NCBI RefSeq assembly: GCF_015775515.1
Contig: NZ_CP065383.1
Coordinates: 2,542,001-2,606,000, forward strand
DNA length: 64,000 nt
Reading direction: 5' to 3'
Source: Atribacter laminatus
GTDB taxonomy: Bacteria; Atribacterota; Atribacteria; Atribacterales; Atribacteraceae
Shown one piece after another: positions 51,475 to 61,327 of the stretch (the first letter of the stretch is position 1; each line of letters starts with the position of its first letter). The notes below the pieces were generated by a model. That model saw only the letters and a list, made by a program, of their open reading frames with translations, was not told the origin of the DNA and did no database searches. A program made the translations under genes and the position numbers.

Positions 51475-53517
51475 ATGGGGAAATTTAAGACCATGAAGCG
51501 TTTTTTAATCCTTTTATTCGTTATGATAACGATTGCCCTGCTGGCAATCGGACCTGTCTGGGCGGAAGAACAGGACCCTTACCAATCGGCCATCATCACT
51601 GCTCGGACGGAATCCTGGCGGAGTATCAATTCCGGAATTTCTGGGAGTGCCACAGTGGCGATAATGGACCAAGGACAGCTGGTTTATGCAGAAGGCTTTG
51701 GCATGGCTGACCGAGCCAAGAGTATTCCGGTCGATACCGAGACCATCTTCAATATCGGGTCGATCAGCAAGCTGTTTTGTGCAACCGCAGTGATGCTCCT
51801 GGTGGATGATGGACTGGTGGAACTTGATAACCCAGTCATTGAATATCTTTCGGAATTCACCATGGCCGATGACCGGTACCATGATATTACCGTACGGATG
51901 TTGCTGGACCACTCTTCCGGTTTTCCCGGCTCGTGCTATGCTAACATGATTGGCTACCAAGCAAAACCCGATGTTTTCCATGACACTCTGGATAATCTGT
52001 CGCGGGCAACCTTGAAACACGCTCCAGGAGAAATGGCACCATATTGTAACGATGGTTTTACCCTGGCAGAAATGCTGGTCGAGCGGGTTAGTGGTCAATC
52101 TTATATCGATTTTTTATCAGAAAGAGTCTTCCAACCGCTTTCACTGAAAAGGACCGGCAAGAGTCTCGGGGAAAGACCCATGGACCTACTCGCATTATTT
52201 TACGCCCCTGATACCGGTCAGGAAATTCCCTTGGAAGTACTATCGGTTTTAGGTGCTGGCGGACTTGCTTCCACGGCGATCGACCTGGTTCGCTTTGCCG
52301 ATGCTTTTTCCGGAAAAGGTAACCAGATTCTTTCTTCAGAAGCTATTGGGGAAATGACCAGTTGGCAGCCGTCCCTTCTCGCTCAAAAGGCTTGGGAAGA
52401 GACGGGATTATATGTAGAATTTGCCTACGGATTGGGTTTGGACCTGGCAATCCAGTATCCCCAGTCGGGGAAAGGGGTCAAGTTGATCGGAAAAGGGGGC
52501 GACACGACAGACTATCACTCGATGCTCCTTTCCGTTCCAGAAGAAAGGCTCTCGGTTGCGGTTATCCAGAGTGGCCGGAACGCTGACGCTGTAAAAATTG
52601 CTTTTGACATCATGGACAGCCTCCTTATTCAGAAGGGCTTAATGGAAGCTCCCGCAACGACAGTAGCCAAGCCGAAGGAACCGCAAGCCATCCCAGAAGA
52701 GTATCTTGCTTTCCAAGGCTATTACGCACCTAACCCATTCAAAGTAACCTTCGATCTTGAAACCAATACCGTTAATGTAACCAAGCTGGATAAAAAAGAA
52801 GAAGTACCAGTTATAACCCTGACTTACCGGGATGGGCATTTTTACGGCCCTGATGATAGTCGTTTTTCTTTTCTTACAGTGAATGGCCATCATCTGCTGA
52901 TGGTCTCCATTTTTAATCAAGTCGTCGAGATGCCTATCGGTCAGCAGCTCAGTAAACTCGATGAACCTCTGAATCTGGGAATCAATGTCGATGGGAAACG
53001 ATGGCTGAGGCGAAACGTGCTCCCTGGAGAAGCATTCAACCCAGAGCATATCATGACCTCTCAGCTTATTGAAGACCTTCCTGGGTATGTGGTTTTCCAA
53101 GGGATCAAACAGATCCTGTCTCCACAGTATGCCGGTATCCCGGTCGGCGCCGTTCGAGACCAGACTGATTTAACTCTTTCCGAAAATAACGGACACACCT
53201 GGGCAAGGGTTTTTGATTTTCTCTACAGTTCCATCGAAGCCGCTCCTCCACTGGAAATAGGAGAAAATGAAGTGAATATCGGTAGCCTCAATTACAGCGA
53301 GTGGCTATCGGCGCCAGAAGAGTGCATTGTTGACATCCAGAAGTCCGAGCAAAGTAGGGTATTTATCTTTTCTCCGGAAGGATCGGTTCTCTACGACAGC
53401 CTGCGTGATAGCGGTGCCGCCTATGTTCCTTCTGGTGGTTTCATTGAGCTAATCGGACATGCCGGTGATGTGTTTCAAGTGTTGAGCAAACAAGATTCTA
53501 TGAACGATGAGAATTGA
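51475..53517 (+). CDS. Secreted serine hydrolase, beta-lactamase class C-like
   Basis: 680 aa. A signal peptide (FLILLFVMITIALLAIGPVW, cleavage near residue 31) is followed by a class C beta-lactamase/DD-peptidase domain with S96-x-x-K99 (GSISKLF) and Y190-C-N192. The KTG-like box is probably GKGGDTTDY near residue 345. Residues 370-680 form a beta-rich C-terminal region. Such enzymes act outside the cytoplasm as esterases, D-aminopeptidases or penicillin-binding proteins. AGGAGG precedes the ATG. It is monocistronic and ends with a strong stem-loop. A D-aminopeptidase gene lies close on the other strand. Confidence 0.87.
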   Translation: MGKFKTMKRFLILLFVMITIALLAIGPVWAEEQDPYQSAIITARTESWRSINSGISGSATVAIMDQGQLVYAEGFGMADRAKSIPVDTETIFNIGSISKLFCATAVMLLVDDGLVELDNPVIEYLSEFTMADDRYHDITVRMLLDHSSGFPGSCYANMIGYQAKPDVFHDTLDNLSRATLKHAPGEMAPYCNDGFTLAEMLVERVSGQSYIDFLSERVFQPLSLKRTGKSLGERPMDLLALFYAPDTGQEIPLEVLSVLGAGGLASTAIDLVRFADAFSGKGNQILSSEAIGEMTSWQPSLLAQKAWEETGLYVEFAYGLGLDLAIQYPQSGKGVKLIGKGGDTTDYHSMLLSVPEERLSVAVIQSGRNADAVKIAFDIMDSLLIQKGLMEAPATTVAKPKEPQAIPEEYLAFQGYYAPNPFKVTFDLETNTVNVTKLDKKEEVPVITLTYRDGHFYGPDDSRFSFLTVNGHHLLMVSIFNQVVEMPIGQQLSKLDEPLNLGINVDGKRWLRRNVLPGEAFNPEHIMTSQLIEDLPGYVVFQGIKQILSPQYAGIPVGAVRDQTDLTLSENNGHTWARVFDFLYSSIEAAPPLEIGENEVNIGSLNYSEWLSAPEECIVDIQKSEQSRVFIFSPEGSVLYDSLRDSGAAYVPSGGFIELIGHAGDVFQVLSKQDSMNDEN

Positions 53518-53545
53518 TTTTTGAGCCGATTGTATAGCCTGGATT

Positions 53546-53583
53546 TGGAATGGGAAAGCTTGTAATGATGCTTTCCCATTCCA
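53546..53583 (+). terminator. Stem-loop after the serine hydrolase gene
   Basis: TGGAATGGGAAAGC (53546-53559) pairs perfectly with GCTTTCCCATTCCA (53570-53583). No T-run follows, so termination is probable but not certain. An R1 copy follows at 53595-53622. Confidence 0.6.
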
Positions 53584-53776
53584 TGAAAATCTCTGGATCG
53601 GGTCTTGGTTCTTGAATTTTGGAAGATGTTAGATTGGATAAGGATAGGTTCTATTAATTTGGCAAGATGAAATAAATACCAAAACCCACTGCTGGTATCA
53701 GGTGGCTATTGATTCAAATAGTTCTATCCTGAAAATACCATCTTATAAATTCCCCCATTGAGGGGGAATAAATTGT

Positions 53777-54592
53777 TTATTGGTAATTTTGGCAGAAGCC
53801 GATGAATTCTTCCCAAAGAAGAGGAAGGTCATCGCCCTGGGCTTGAACGATTAATTCATCAATTCGTGTAACTCCTGCGAGTTTCTCCATTTTTTCGGCT
53901 TTTTCAGGAAGGAAAAATTCTACTTCGATACTAAAGGGTGGTTCAAGAGCATAAGGTTTGAATTCTGCGATTTTTTCCAATGATTCTTTGGCAGTTTTCC
54001 TGATCTCATTATGAGTTACTTCAACAGGAAGACATAAGGCACTGTGCTCGTTGACAGCCCATTTGACTGTGACGGTGGGAACATCACCCAGAAGGCTTTC
54101 GATCTCTTCCGTCCCTTTCGAATCACCAGCTACAAAAATTAACGGCACTCCATAAAAACCAGCAATTGCTGCCTCCATGCCAATTTCTCCAACCAGCATC
54201 CCGTTGAGGTAAAGGCTCTTGATAGAATGGTCATAAGTGTGAGTCAATAAACCTCCCGGAGTTTGTGCCATAGCATGGAATCCGACCATCATAAAACCAT
54301 CGGCTTTTTGATAAACTTCTTTTAAAAGAGGATAAATCTTCCGAGGTTTTCCCATAAAAATCCGGGTTTGAGGATGCATTTTGCTCAGGTTGAGATTTAA
54401 CCCATAGTAGTGCATATCAAAGATGGTTATCTCGGTAGCCCCTCCATCTAACGCTCCTTCAATGACGGCACTGACGTCGGATAACAGATATTCTCTCGCT
54501 TCCTGGTAAAGGGGAGCCCCAGGTTTAGCCTGCTGCTCGTTATCTACTACTCCAGAAACGCCTTCCAGATCAGCTAATATGATTATTTTCAA
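53777..54592 (-). CDS. dppA: M55-family D-aminopeptidase (DppA-like)
   Basis: 271 aa. D8-x-E10 in ADLEGVSGV and H-containing segments (FDMHYYGLNLN, MVGFHAMAQTPGGLLTHTYD) match the DppA zinc D-aminopeptidase family. It forms decamers and removes N-terminal D-residues, for example in D-Ala peptides from peptidoglycan. The start is TTG (no ATG nearby) with GGGAGG upstream. Monocistronic, cytosolic. It complements the secreted beta-lactamase-like enzyme and the M29/M28 peptidases in the window. Confidence 0.88.
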   Translation of the reverse strand: MKIIILADLEGVSGVVDNEQQAKPGAPLYQEAREYLLSDVSAVIEGALDGGATEITIFDMHYYGLNLNLSKMHPQTRIFMGKPRKIYPLLKEVYQKADGFMMVGFHAMAQTPGGLLTHTYDHSIKSLYLNGMLVGEIGMEAAIAGFYGVPLIFVAGDSKGTEEIESLLGDVPTVTVKWAVNEHSALCLPVEVTHNEIRKTAKESLEKIAEFKPYALEPPFSIEVEFFLPEKAEKMEKLAGVTRIDELIVQAQGDDLPLLWEEFIGFCQNYQ

Positions 54593-54684
54593 ATGATTCT
54601 CCCTCCCTTATTTATGGCTTATCGATTTTTATATCTACAATATTTTTAAATCACGTTTTTCACTGGGTGTTTATCAACTCGTAA

Positions 54685-55632
54685 CTACATTTTAGAACGA
54701 AGCTGTTTTTGAATCCATTCGGAGTATTCTGCAACCGCTTTCTCCATCCGATATTGAGGTGTATAACCCAGCTCTTTCATAGCCAAAGATATATCGAGAG
54801 TTTCACCGCGAGGGAAGAGTTTGCCTCCACCAAGAATTACTTTTCGAGGTTGCTCACTGTATTTCTGTGCTAACCTGGCTAATTCCGGAAAGCTGGTTGC
54901 TTCATCAGTGGCTATATTGAAAACTCGATGTTCGGGATGTTCTGTTTCATAAGCCAACACTGTCCCCAGGGCGGTATCCTTCACGTAGGTAAATCCCAAA
55001 CTTTGATCTCGACCCTTTTCCAACTGGAGATTATCCAATCCTTCCATTGAGCCCAAAAGGTTTCTGAATAACGGATTCATTTCCGAAGGGAGAAGTCCTG
55101 GTCCAAAGAAAAAATAAGGACGGATCACCCGAACATCAATTTGGTAGTGGTTTCCATATTGAAGAGAAATATATTCTGAACCAACTTTTCCAGCACCGTA
55201 GAGATCGGAGGGATTAACCGGATGGGTGAGTTCTGATGGCGTATCTTTGACTTCACCATAAACCGCACCAGAACTTACATAAAGAAATTTTGGGATCTGG
55301 TAGAGGCGAGCAAATTCCAGCAAGTTGAGTGTTCCTACCACATTCAAATAGGTGCTGCGATAAGGGTTGTTCCAGTATCGGGGAGAAGCCATCTCTGCAG
55401 GAGTATGGATTATCCCTTCAATATTCACTCCTTCAGCGTGAAATATCGACAAAAGTTGTGACCATTCCAGTACATCGCCCTGAATAAAGTTTATTTGGTC
55501 TTTAAATTCTTCCAGGTAGTCAAAAGCACGTGGTTTGAGATCGACTGAAATAATTCTTTTCCCCTTTTGAGCCAAATAATAGATAATCCAGGAGCTTATA
55601 AGCCCGTTTCCTCCAGTAATAAGAACCGACAT
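54685..55632 (-). CDS. NAD-dependent epimerase/dehydratase
   Basis: About 315 aa short-chain dehydrogenase of the extended type. A Rossmann start LITGGNGLISSWIIYYLA (the third glycine of GxxGxxG is serine, unusual), SSGAVYGE and the catalytic YGAGK identify it. Enzymes of this type epimerise or dehydrate nucleotide sugars (GalE/RfbB-like). ATG 55632 is preferred with GAGGGGGG upstream; TTG 55653 is possible. Separated from the dppA-like gene by about 90 bases. Substrate not predictable. Confidence 0.83.
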   Translation of the reverse strand: MSVLITGGNGLISSWIIYYLAQKGKRIISVDLKPRAFDYLEEFKDQINFIQGDVLEWSQLLSIFHAEGVNIEGIIHTPAEMASPRYWNNPYRSTYLNVVGTLNLLEFARLYQIPKFLYVSSGAVYGEVKDTPSELTHPVNPSDLYGAGKVGSEYISLQYGNHYQIDVRVIRPYFFFGPGLLPSEMNPLFRNLLGSMEGLDNLQLEKGRDQSLGFTYVKDTALGTVLAYETEHPEHRVFNIATDEATSFPELARLAQKYSEQPRKVILGGGKLFPRGETLDISLAMKELGYTPQYRMEKAVAEYSEWIQKQLRSKM

Positions 55633-55653
55633 AAGAGGTACCACCCCCCTCAA

Positions 55654-56711
55654 GTAATTTAGTTTAAAAAGATATTGTTAGTTGAAAAGTCGATGATAAT
55701 GAAAGTCATTTCACCCTCATCAATACATTTTCTCATTTAAAGCGAAGGAACTTTTAAAATCATTTTGCCATAGACTGGAGAACTATTCAAGGAAAAATGG
55801 TTTGGTTATTTTTAAGGAATTGATGATAATAAAAAAGGTTCATTAATCCTTCATTTTAACGAGCGTTTTGTGCGATTGGAAAATTTCAGATGACATGTCA
55901 TATTGCGGCACCAGATGACAATGAAAACCAAGGATTCGACATGCCATGGCATGTCGCTACATTATATGAAGATCGGTCGCAATAAATTGTCGCCTCTACA
56001 TTTTTATATTCTTTGGTAGGGGCTTGATTTATCATGCCCGTGGGTTTTCAGGATAGGCACTCATGTTGCTAACCAGCACCATACAACAATGAAAATTCCT
56101 ATCTAGATCCGTCATTACGAGGAACGAAGTGACGTGGTAATCTCTCATTCACTCATTTTGTCATCCTGAAGAGCGTCTTGTGCGACGTGAGAATCTCATC
56201 CTTTCCGATTCCACAGTTCCACAATTACTCAATTCCACAAATAATAAAAGATGACTCATGAGATTGCCACGACCTCAAAAAACGAGGTCTCGCAATGACG
56301 GATTGGGTTGATGAGATCCTCACGCCCTCAAAAAGCGAGGGCTTAGAATGACCGATTTAAGGCACACCCCCCTTTATCCCCCCTCAATGGGGGAATTTAT
56401 AAGATGGTATTTTCAGGATAGAAACTTAATCAAAGGAAATTACGAAAGTAAATTGAAATTGTTTTTGGTTTTCGAAATCTGAAGAAGAGGATACAATGTA
56501 ATAAGAAAGAGTAAAGTTGTAATATTCGATGGTAAGAATTTATGCCTTAAATATTAGTCATTATGAAAATTGTCCTTAAAAGGGGATAGAATATTATAGG
56601 TAACTATTGGTTTTGTTGGAAAGAATGACTGATTTGAACTTGAAACTAACATATTTAAGAGAATGATGTCAATTTCAAAAGGTTAATTATCCAAATGAAG
56701 GAGGAAAAGAT
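55654..56711. repeat. Long intergenic repeat region
   Basis: Contains the palindrome CGACATGCCATGGCATGTCG (55937-55956), the linker GGTAGGGGCTTGATTTATCA (56013-56034), an inverted REP-B copy (56110-56145), an inverted REP-A (56160-56200), a direct REP-B (56255-56300), REP-A (56310-56352) and a CCCCTCAATGGGGGAA repeat (56381-56396). Bases 56430-56711 are AT-rich with no gene seen. Confidence 0.65.
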
Positions 56712-57851
56712 ATGAACAAAATTCTTAGCTCTCGGGAGAGAGTTCTTACTGCATTGGACCACAAAGAACCCGATCGGGTCCCCCTGGACCTGGGAGGGTA
56801 TCAATCAGGTATAACCACCATTGCTTATGAGAAACTCAAAAACCAATTGGGAATCAATCGACCCACCAGGATCTCAGAACGCAATCAACAACTGGCGGTG
56901 ATCGATGACGAAGTTTTGAAAGAGTTTGGAATCGACACCCGATATGTTTTTATGAAACCATCGGTTCATTGGGACCCCAAAGAAGGCAGTGATGAAAACT
57001 CAACCTGGTATGTTGATGAATGGGGGGCTCAATGGAAAAAACCCCATACCAGCTTTTATTATGACCCGGTCGGGGTTCCTTTGAAAGAAGCAACGATTGA
57101 AGACCTCCGTCATTACCCCTCGCCAGATCCCAATGAAAAAAGCCGGTTTGAAAATGTCGAAAAAGAAGCCCAAGCGATTTATGATGCAGGTTATGCTCTT
57201 GGTACCACGGTATCGGGGGTTTTCGAACAAGCCTGGTACCTGGTCGGTTTAGAACGAATCATGATCGAAACCATCGAGAATCCCTCCTTTGTCGAAGCCT
57301 TACTGGATCAGGTTCTGGCCATCCTTTCCCAACAATACAGTCGCTTCTTGGAGAAGATTGGTCAGTACCTCACTTTCATTGAAATCTGGGAAGACATCAG
57401 TTCCCAGCAAGGACCCCTAACCTCACCCAATATCTACCGAAAAATCATCAAACCCCGAACCCGGGATTTGATCCAAGTCATCAAGTCAAAAACCAAAGCC
57501 AAAGTCGCCCTTCACAGCTGTGGGAGCACCAGCTGGGCAATTGACGATTTCATTGAAATTGGAATTCAAGTCTTAAATCCGGTTCAGGTGAGTGCTGCTC
57601 ACATGGACACCAAGGAATTGAAAAGGAAATATGGAAATTCGATTAGTTTCTGGGGTGGAATTGATACTCAACGGGTTCTCCCCCGTGGGACAACCCAGGA
57701 AGTCGAGGATGAAGTGAAAAGACGAATTGACGACCTGGGAGAGAGAGGAGGATATCTGTTAGCGCCAGTTCACAACATCCAGCCTGACGTTCCCCCTGAG
57801 AATATTATTGCCATGTACCAGACTGGATTGAAGCATGGAAGATATCATTGA
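56712..57851 (+). CDS. Uroporphyrinogen decarboxylase-family protein (MtaA/CmuA-type)
   Basis: 379 aa TIM-barrel of the UROD superfamily. LTALDHKEPDRVPLDLGGYQ is the typical N-terminus. The zinc-ligand region KVALHSCGSTSWAIDDFIEI (H-x-C) and LAPVHNIQPDVPPEN show the methyltransferase branch (MtaA, CmuA, UroD_arch) rather than haem synthesis. Such proteins transfer methyl groups from corrinoid proteins to coenzymes. No corrinoid protein or MtrH gene lies nearby, so the partner is unknown. GGAGG precedes the ATG. It may be co-transcribed with the AhpD-like gene 200 bases downstream. Confidence 0.85.
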   Translation: MNKILSSRERVLTALDHKEPDRVPLDLGGYQSGITTIAYEKLKNQLGINRPTRISERNQQLAVIDDEVLKEFGIDTRYVFMKPSVHWDPKEGSDENSTWYVDEWGAQWKKPHTSFYYDPVGVPLKEATIEDLRHYPSPDPNEKSRFENVEKEAQAIYDAGYALGTTVSGVFEQAWYLVGLERIMIETIENPSFVEALLDQVLAILSQQYSRFLEKIGQYLTFIEIWEDISSQQGPLTSPNIYRKIIKPRTRDLIQVIKSKTKAKVALHSCGSTSWAIDDFIEIGIQVLNPVQVSAAHMDTKELKRKYGNSISFWGGIDTQRVLPRGTTQEVEDEVKRRIDDLGERGGYLLAPVHNIQPDVPPENIIAMYQTGLKHGRYH

Positions 57852-58050
57852 TAATACTTAGAAAACTATTAATCGTTTTCTTTGAATAACAAGGAGATAA
57901 ATCAGCAGGTAAACAATACGAGGCCTATTTGAGCAATCCCAAAAAAACCGCCCCAGAAAAGTTGAAAACCATAATCAGACAACCGGTCACCAAATAATCT
58001 ACAAGGCCTAATGATCAATAATTGAGGAATAGGAGCTGTAAGAATAAAAT

Positions 58051-58638
58051 ATGGAAACCAGCAAAAAATTATATTCGGTTCGTGAATTGTATTGGATATT
58101 TTATAACGGACAGCGAACCATGAAGCATCTGTTCAGGGCAAAAAAGAATAAGGAGTTAAGCCAGGAATTCATTGAAAGGATCATGCTTGCCGTAACTGAG
58201 GTGAATGGTTGCAGTGTATGCTTCTATGCTCACACCAAAATGGCTCTTGAAGCTGGGATGACTAATGAGGAAATTACCAAGATGTTAGCAGGGGTGATTG
58301 ATGATGTTCCAGTTGACGAAGTAGCAGGAGTGATGTTTGCCCAATATTATGCGGATTCCAAAGGAAATCCGTCGGTGGAGTCCTGGCAGCGAATCTTAGA
58401 GCTCTACGGGAAATCTAAGGCTTATGGTATCTTGGGTGCGATCCGTGCGATTATGATCGGGAATGCTCTGGGAATTGTGTGGTCAGCTTTATTCAGCCGA
58501 TTGAAAGGCAAGCCGGATTCAAGAACTAGTTTGCTATACGAGGTTGCAATGATTTTGGTGTCCATAGTCATTTTACCGGTTTCATTCATCCACGCCCTTA
58601 TCTCGGGATCATTGAAAGTACCAATTACTAATTTTTAA
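58051..58638 (+). CDS. Carboxymuconolactone decarboxylase/AhpD-family protein
   Basis: 195 aa. Residues 30-110 form the AhpD-like helical domain with the redox motif CSVCFYAH near residue 50 (CxxC-x3-H) and MALEAGMTNEEITKMLAG. The C-terminal 60 residues contain two hydrophobic segments (GNALGIVWSALF, AMILVSIVILPVSFIHALIS), suggesting membrane attachment. AhpD-type proteins reduce peroxiredoxins or act as thiol peroxidases. It stands just upstream of the M29 peptidase. Confidence 0.82.
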   Translation: METSKKLYSVRELYWIFYNGQRTMKHLFRAKKNKELSQEFIERIMLAVTEVNGCSVCFYAHTKMALEAGMTNEEITKMLAGVIDDVPVDEVAGVMFAQYYADSKGNPSVESWQRILELYGKSKAYGILGAIRAIMIGNALGIVWSALFSRLKGKPDSRTSLLYEVAMILVSIVILPVSFIHALISGSLKVPITNF

Positions 58639-58713
58639 GGTATAAAAAGAAATACCTATGGTAGAATAGTTGAACGACGATAAATAAAGAAGAATTCACA
58701 AAAGGGAAATAAT

Positions 58714-59781
58714 ATGGATAAGCGTTGGAAAGAGCTGGGAAAGCTATTGGTCAATTACTCTACAGGTGTTCAACCGAATGAACGGGTTATGATTGCTATG
58801 ACGGAGGTCGAGACTTATCCCTTGGTTCAAGCCGTCTATGAAGCATGTATTCAGGCAGGCGCTCACCCACAGGTGCAATTTCTATCGGAAGAATTAAATC
58901 GTTCTTTGCTCAAATATGGTTCTGAGAAGCAAATCGAATGGGTTCCTGGGATTGAAGCCCACGGTATGGAGTGGGCAGATGTATACATCGGATTGCGCGG
59001 CGCTCATAATTTGAAGGTATTTTGGGACATACCCTCACCTAAGCTTGCCCAACTACGTCGTTCGATGGGAAAAATATCGACTCTTCGGTGGGAAAAGACC
59101 CGCTGGTGCCTGGTGCGGGTACCCAATGCCTCTCTGGCTCAGGAAGCTGAAATGGATGAGGAAACCATTACCGATATGTTTTTTAATGCCTGTTTGTTAG
59201 ATTGGCCTCAAGTGAGCGAGAAGTGGAACCGCTGGGCAGCACTTTTATCCCAGGGGAAAGAAATACGTATCCTTGGTCATAAAACTGATTTGCGTTTTTC
59301 GGTAAAAGGACGAAGTTGGCAAGTTGCCAACGGCAAAATTAACATGCCTGATGGTGAAATCATGACTTCACCCGACGATTCAACGGTTGAAGGAGACATC
59401 TACTTTGAATTCCCAGGGGTGTTGGGCGGACGCCTCATGCACGACATCCACTTACAATGGCAAAAAGGAGAGCTGGTCAAAGCGGCCTCATCCACTCATC
59501 AGGACTTTCTCCAATCGACCATCCAAACTGACCCAGGTGCCAGCCGGATCGGCGAATTCGCTTTTGGAACCAACCCCGAAGTCAAGTACTTCTGCAAGGA
59601 TATTCTCCTTGATGAAAAAATTGGCGGGACCATTCATATTGCTCTCGGTCGTGCCTATCCCGAAACTGGAGGAACCAATAAATCGGCCATTCATTGGGAT
59701 ATCGTGAAGGACATGAGAAAAGAGGGCGAAGTCTATCTGGATGGGAACTTAATTTTCCAAAAAGGAAAAATGTTGATATAA
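58714..59781 (+). CDS. M29-family aminopeptidase
   Basis: 355 aa thermophilic metalloaminopeptidase (AmpS/PepS/AmpT) family. Conserved parts: YSTGVQPNERVMIAMTEVE, NGKINMPDGEIMTSPDDSTV with the metal-site glutamates, GEFAFGTNPEV and IHIALGRAYPETGGTNKSAI followed by HWD. It releases N-terminal residues using Co/Zn. Slightly shorter than the usual 400 aa. Followed 10 bases later by the FGGY kinase, so both are in one operon. Confidence 0.87.
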   Translation: MDKRWKELGKLLVNYSTGVQPNERVMIAMTEVETYPLVQAVYEACIQAGAHPQVQFLSEELNRSLLKYGSEKQIEWVPGIEAHGMEWADVYIGLRGAHNLKVFWDIPSPKLAQLRRSMGKISTLRWEKTRWCLVRVPNASLAQEAEMDEETITDMFFNACLLDWPQVSEKWNRWAALLSQGKEIRILGHKTDLRFSVKGRSWQVANGKINMPDGEIMTSPDDSTVEGDIYFEFPGVLGGRLMHDIHLQWQKGELVKAASSTHQDFLQSTIQTDPGASRIGEFAFGTNPEVKYFCKDILLDEKIGGTIHIALGRAYPETGGTNKSAIHWDIVKDMRKEGEVYLDGNLIFQKGKMLI

Positions 59782-59791
59782 GGAGAATTTT

Positions 59792-61327
59792 ATGGCCAAA
59801 GGGTATTTGCTGGGAGTTGATATCGGCACCTATTCGTCCAAAGGGGTTTTGGTTCAAGAGGATGGGAAAATAATTACTCAAAAGGTTGTTCCTCATGGAA
59901 TGGACATGCCTAAACCCGGTTATTTTGAACATGATGCCGATCGAGTATGGTGGCACGATTTCGTTATCATTGTAAAAAACCTATTAGATATATCCGGGAT
60001 TGATCCAAAACACATCTTGGGAATTGGAACCAGCGCTATCGGATCTTGCGTTCTTCCCATTGACGAAGCGGGCCAACCGCTGCGACCAGCCATTCTCTAT
60101 GGAATAGATACTCGAACTACTCAAGAAATAGAATATTTGGAAAAAACCTTGGGGAAAGAGGAAATCTTTCGCCATAGTGGAATGCATCTGAGTTCTCAGG
60201 CTTCAGGTCCTAAAATTTTGTGGATAAAAAACCATGAACCGGAGGTTTTTCAGAAAACCAGATGGTTTCTCACCAGTCAGGCTTATCTCGTTTATAGACT
60301 GACCGGTCAAGCCACAATTGATATTTATACTGCGAACGGCTATGCTCCATTGTTTGATGTCCATAATTTAGGTTGGCGGGAGGATATTGCTCCTCAGATT
60401 ACACCTATTGATCGACTTCCCAAGGCTTTCTGGAGCTGCGAAATAGCCAGCCGAGTCACCGCGCAGGCAGCTCGAGAAACCGGCTTAGCTTCCGGTACTC
60501 CGGTCATCGTTGGGACAACCGACGCTGCCGCTGAAGCCATCAGCACTGGAGTAAGAGAATTCAATGATATGATGCTTATGTTTGGAAGCAGCATTTTCTT
60601 TATCGTTAAAACAGCTGATTTGGTGAATACCAGTCATTTTTGGAGCGCTCCTTTTCTGGAAAAAGATGTTTATACTTTCTTAGGAGGAACTTCAACCGCT
60701 GGAAGTCTTACCACCTGGTTTCGGAACCAGTTTGCCGAATTGGAACTGGAAAAAGAAAAAACCGTAGGCGGTAACGCATACGACCGATTAGCAAAATTAG
60801 CGGCTCAGTCTCCACCCGGTGCTAAGGGGCTTATTATTCTTCCCTATTTTGAAGGTGAACGAACACCTTTGAATGATCCGAGAGCAAAGGGAATGTTTTT
60901 TGGTATCAGTCTCAGACATACCAAGGCTGATATCTACCGAGCTATATTGGAAGGGGTGGGATATGGTATTCGCCATAATCTGGAAGTCATGGAAGAAGAA
61001 GGAGTAAAACCCGGACGTATTTTAGCCACCGGTGGTGGGACTAAAAATGACTTATGGATGCAGATTGTTTCGGATATAACCCGGGTTGAATTGGTTATTC
61101 CTAAAGAGCAAATCGGTGCCAGTTATGGGGATGCTTTTATGGCAGGGGTGGGTATCGGATTATTTCATAATCTGACTGAAATTGACCGTTGGGTTCAAAT
61201 CGGAAAAATTGTTCAGCCCGATTTTGAAGCAAGTGGAAAGTATGATTTCAATTATCGCCTTTTCCGTTCTCTTTACGAAAATACCAAGCCACTTATGCAT
61301 GACTTATCTGAATCTTTATCAGAATAG
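59792..61327 (+). CDS. FGGY-family carbohydrate kinase (xylulokinase-like)
   Basis: 511 aa. N-terminal FGGY domain with GVDIGTYSSKGVLVQEDGKI (phosphate 1) and the middle GTTDAAAEAISTG. The C-terminal domain has GEVERTP-like FEGERTPLNDPRAKGMFFGI and the adenosine motif LATGGGTKNDLWMQIVSDI. Members phosphorylate xylulose, ribulose, gluconate or related sugars with ATP. Substrate within the family cannot be fixed from sequence. AAGGAG precedes the ATG; the upstream gene is an M29 peptidase. The downstream neighbours BtpA and IMPase suggest handling of sugar phosphates. Confidence 0.9.
   Translation: MAKGYLLGVDIGTYSSKGVLVQEDGKIITQKVVPHGMDMPKPGYFEHDADRVWWHDFVIIVKNLLDISGIDPKHILGIGTSAIGSCVLPIDEAGQPLRPAILYGIDTRTTQEIEYLEKTLGKEEIFRHSGMHLSSQASGPKILWIKNHEPEVFQKTRWFLTSQAYLVYRLTGQATIDIYTANGYAPLFDVHNLGWREDIAPQITPIDRLPKAFWSCEIASRVTAQAARETGLASGTPVIVGTTDAAAEAISTGVREFNDMMLMFGSSIFFIVKTADLVNTSHFWSAPFLEKDVYTFLGGTSTAGSLTTWFRNQFAELELEKEKTVGGNAYDRLAKLAAQSPPGAKGLIILPYFEGERTPLNDPRAKGMFFGISLRHTKADIYRAILEGVGYGIRHNLEVMEEEGVKPGRILATGGGTKNDLWMQIVSDITRVELVIPKEQIGASYGDAFMAGVGIGLFHNLTEIDRWVQIGKIVQPDFEASGKYDFNYRLFRSLYENTKPLMHDLSESLSE

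Noticed and set aside
51514-52098. A 194-codon minus-strand frame
   Set aside because: Antisense to the secreted serine hydrolase, whose signal peptide and catalytic motifs confirm the plus-strand reading.
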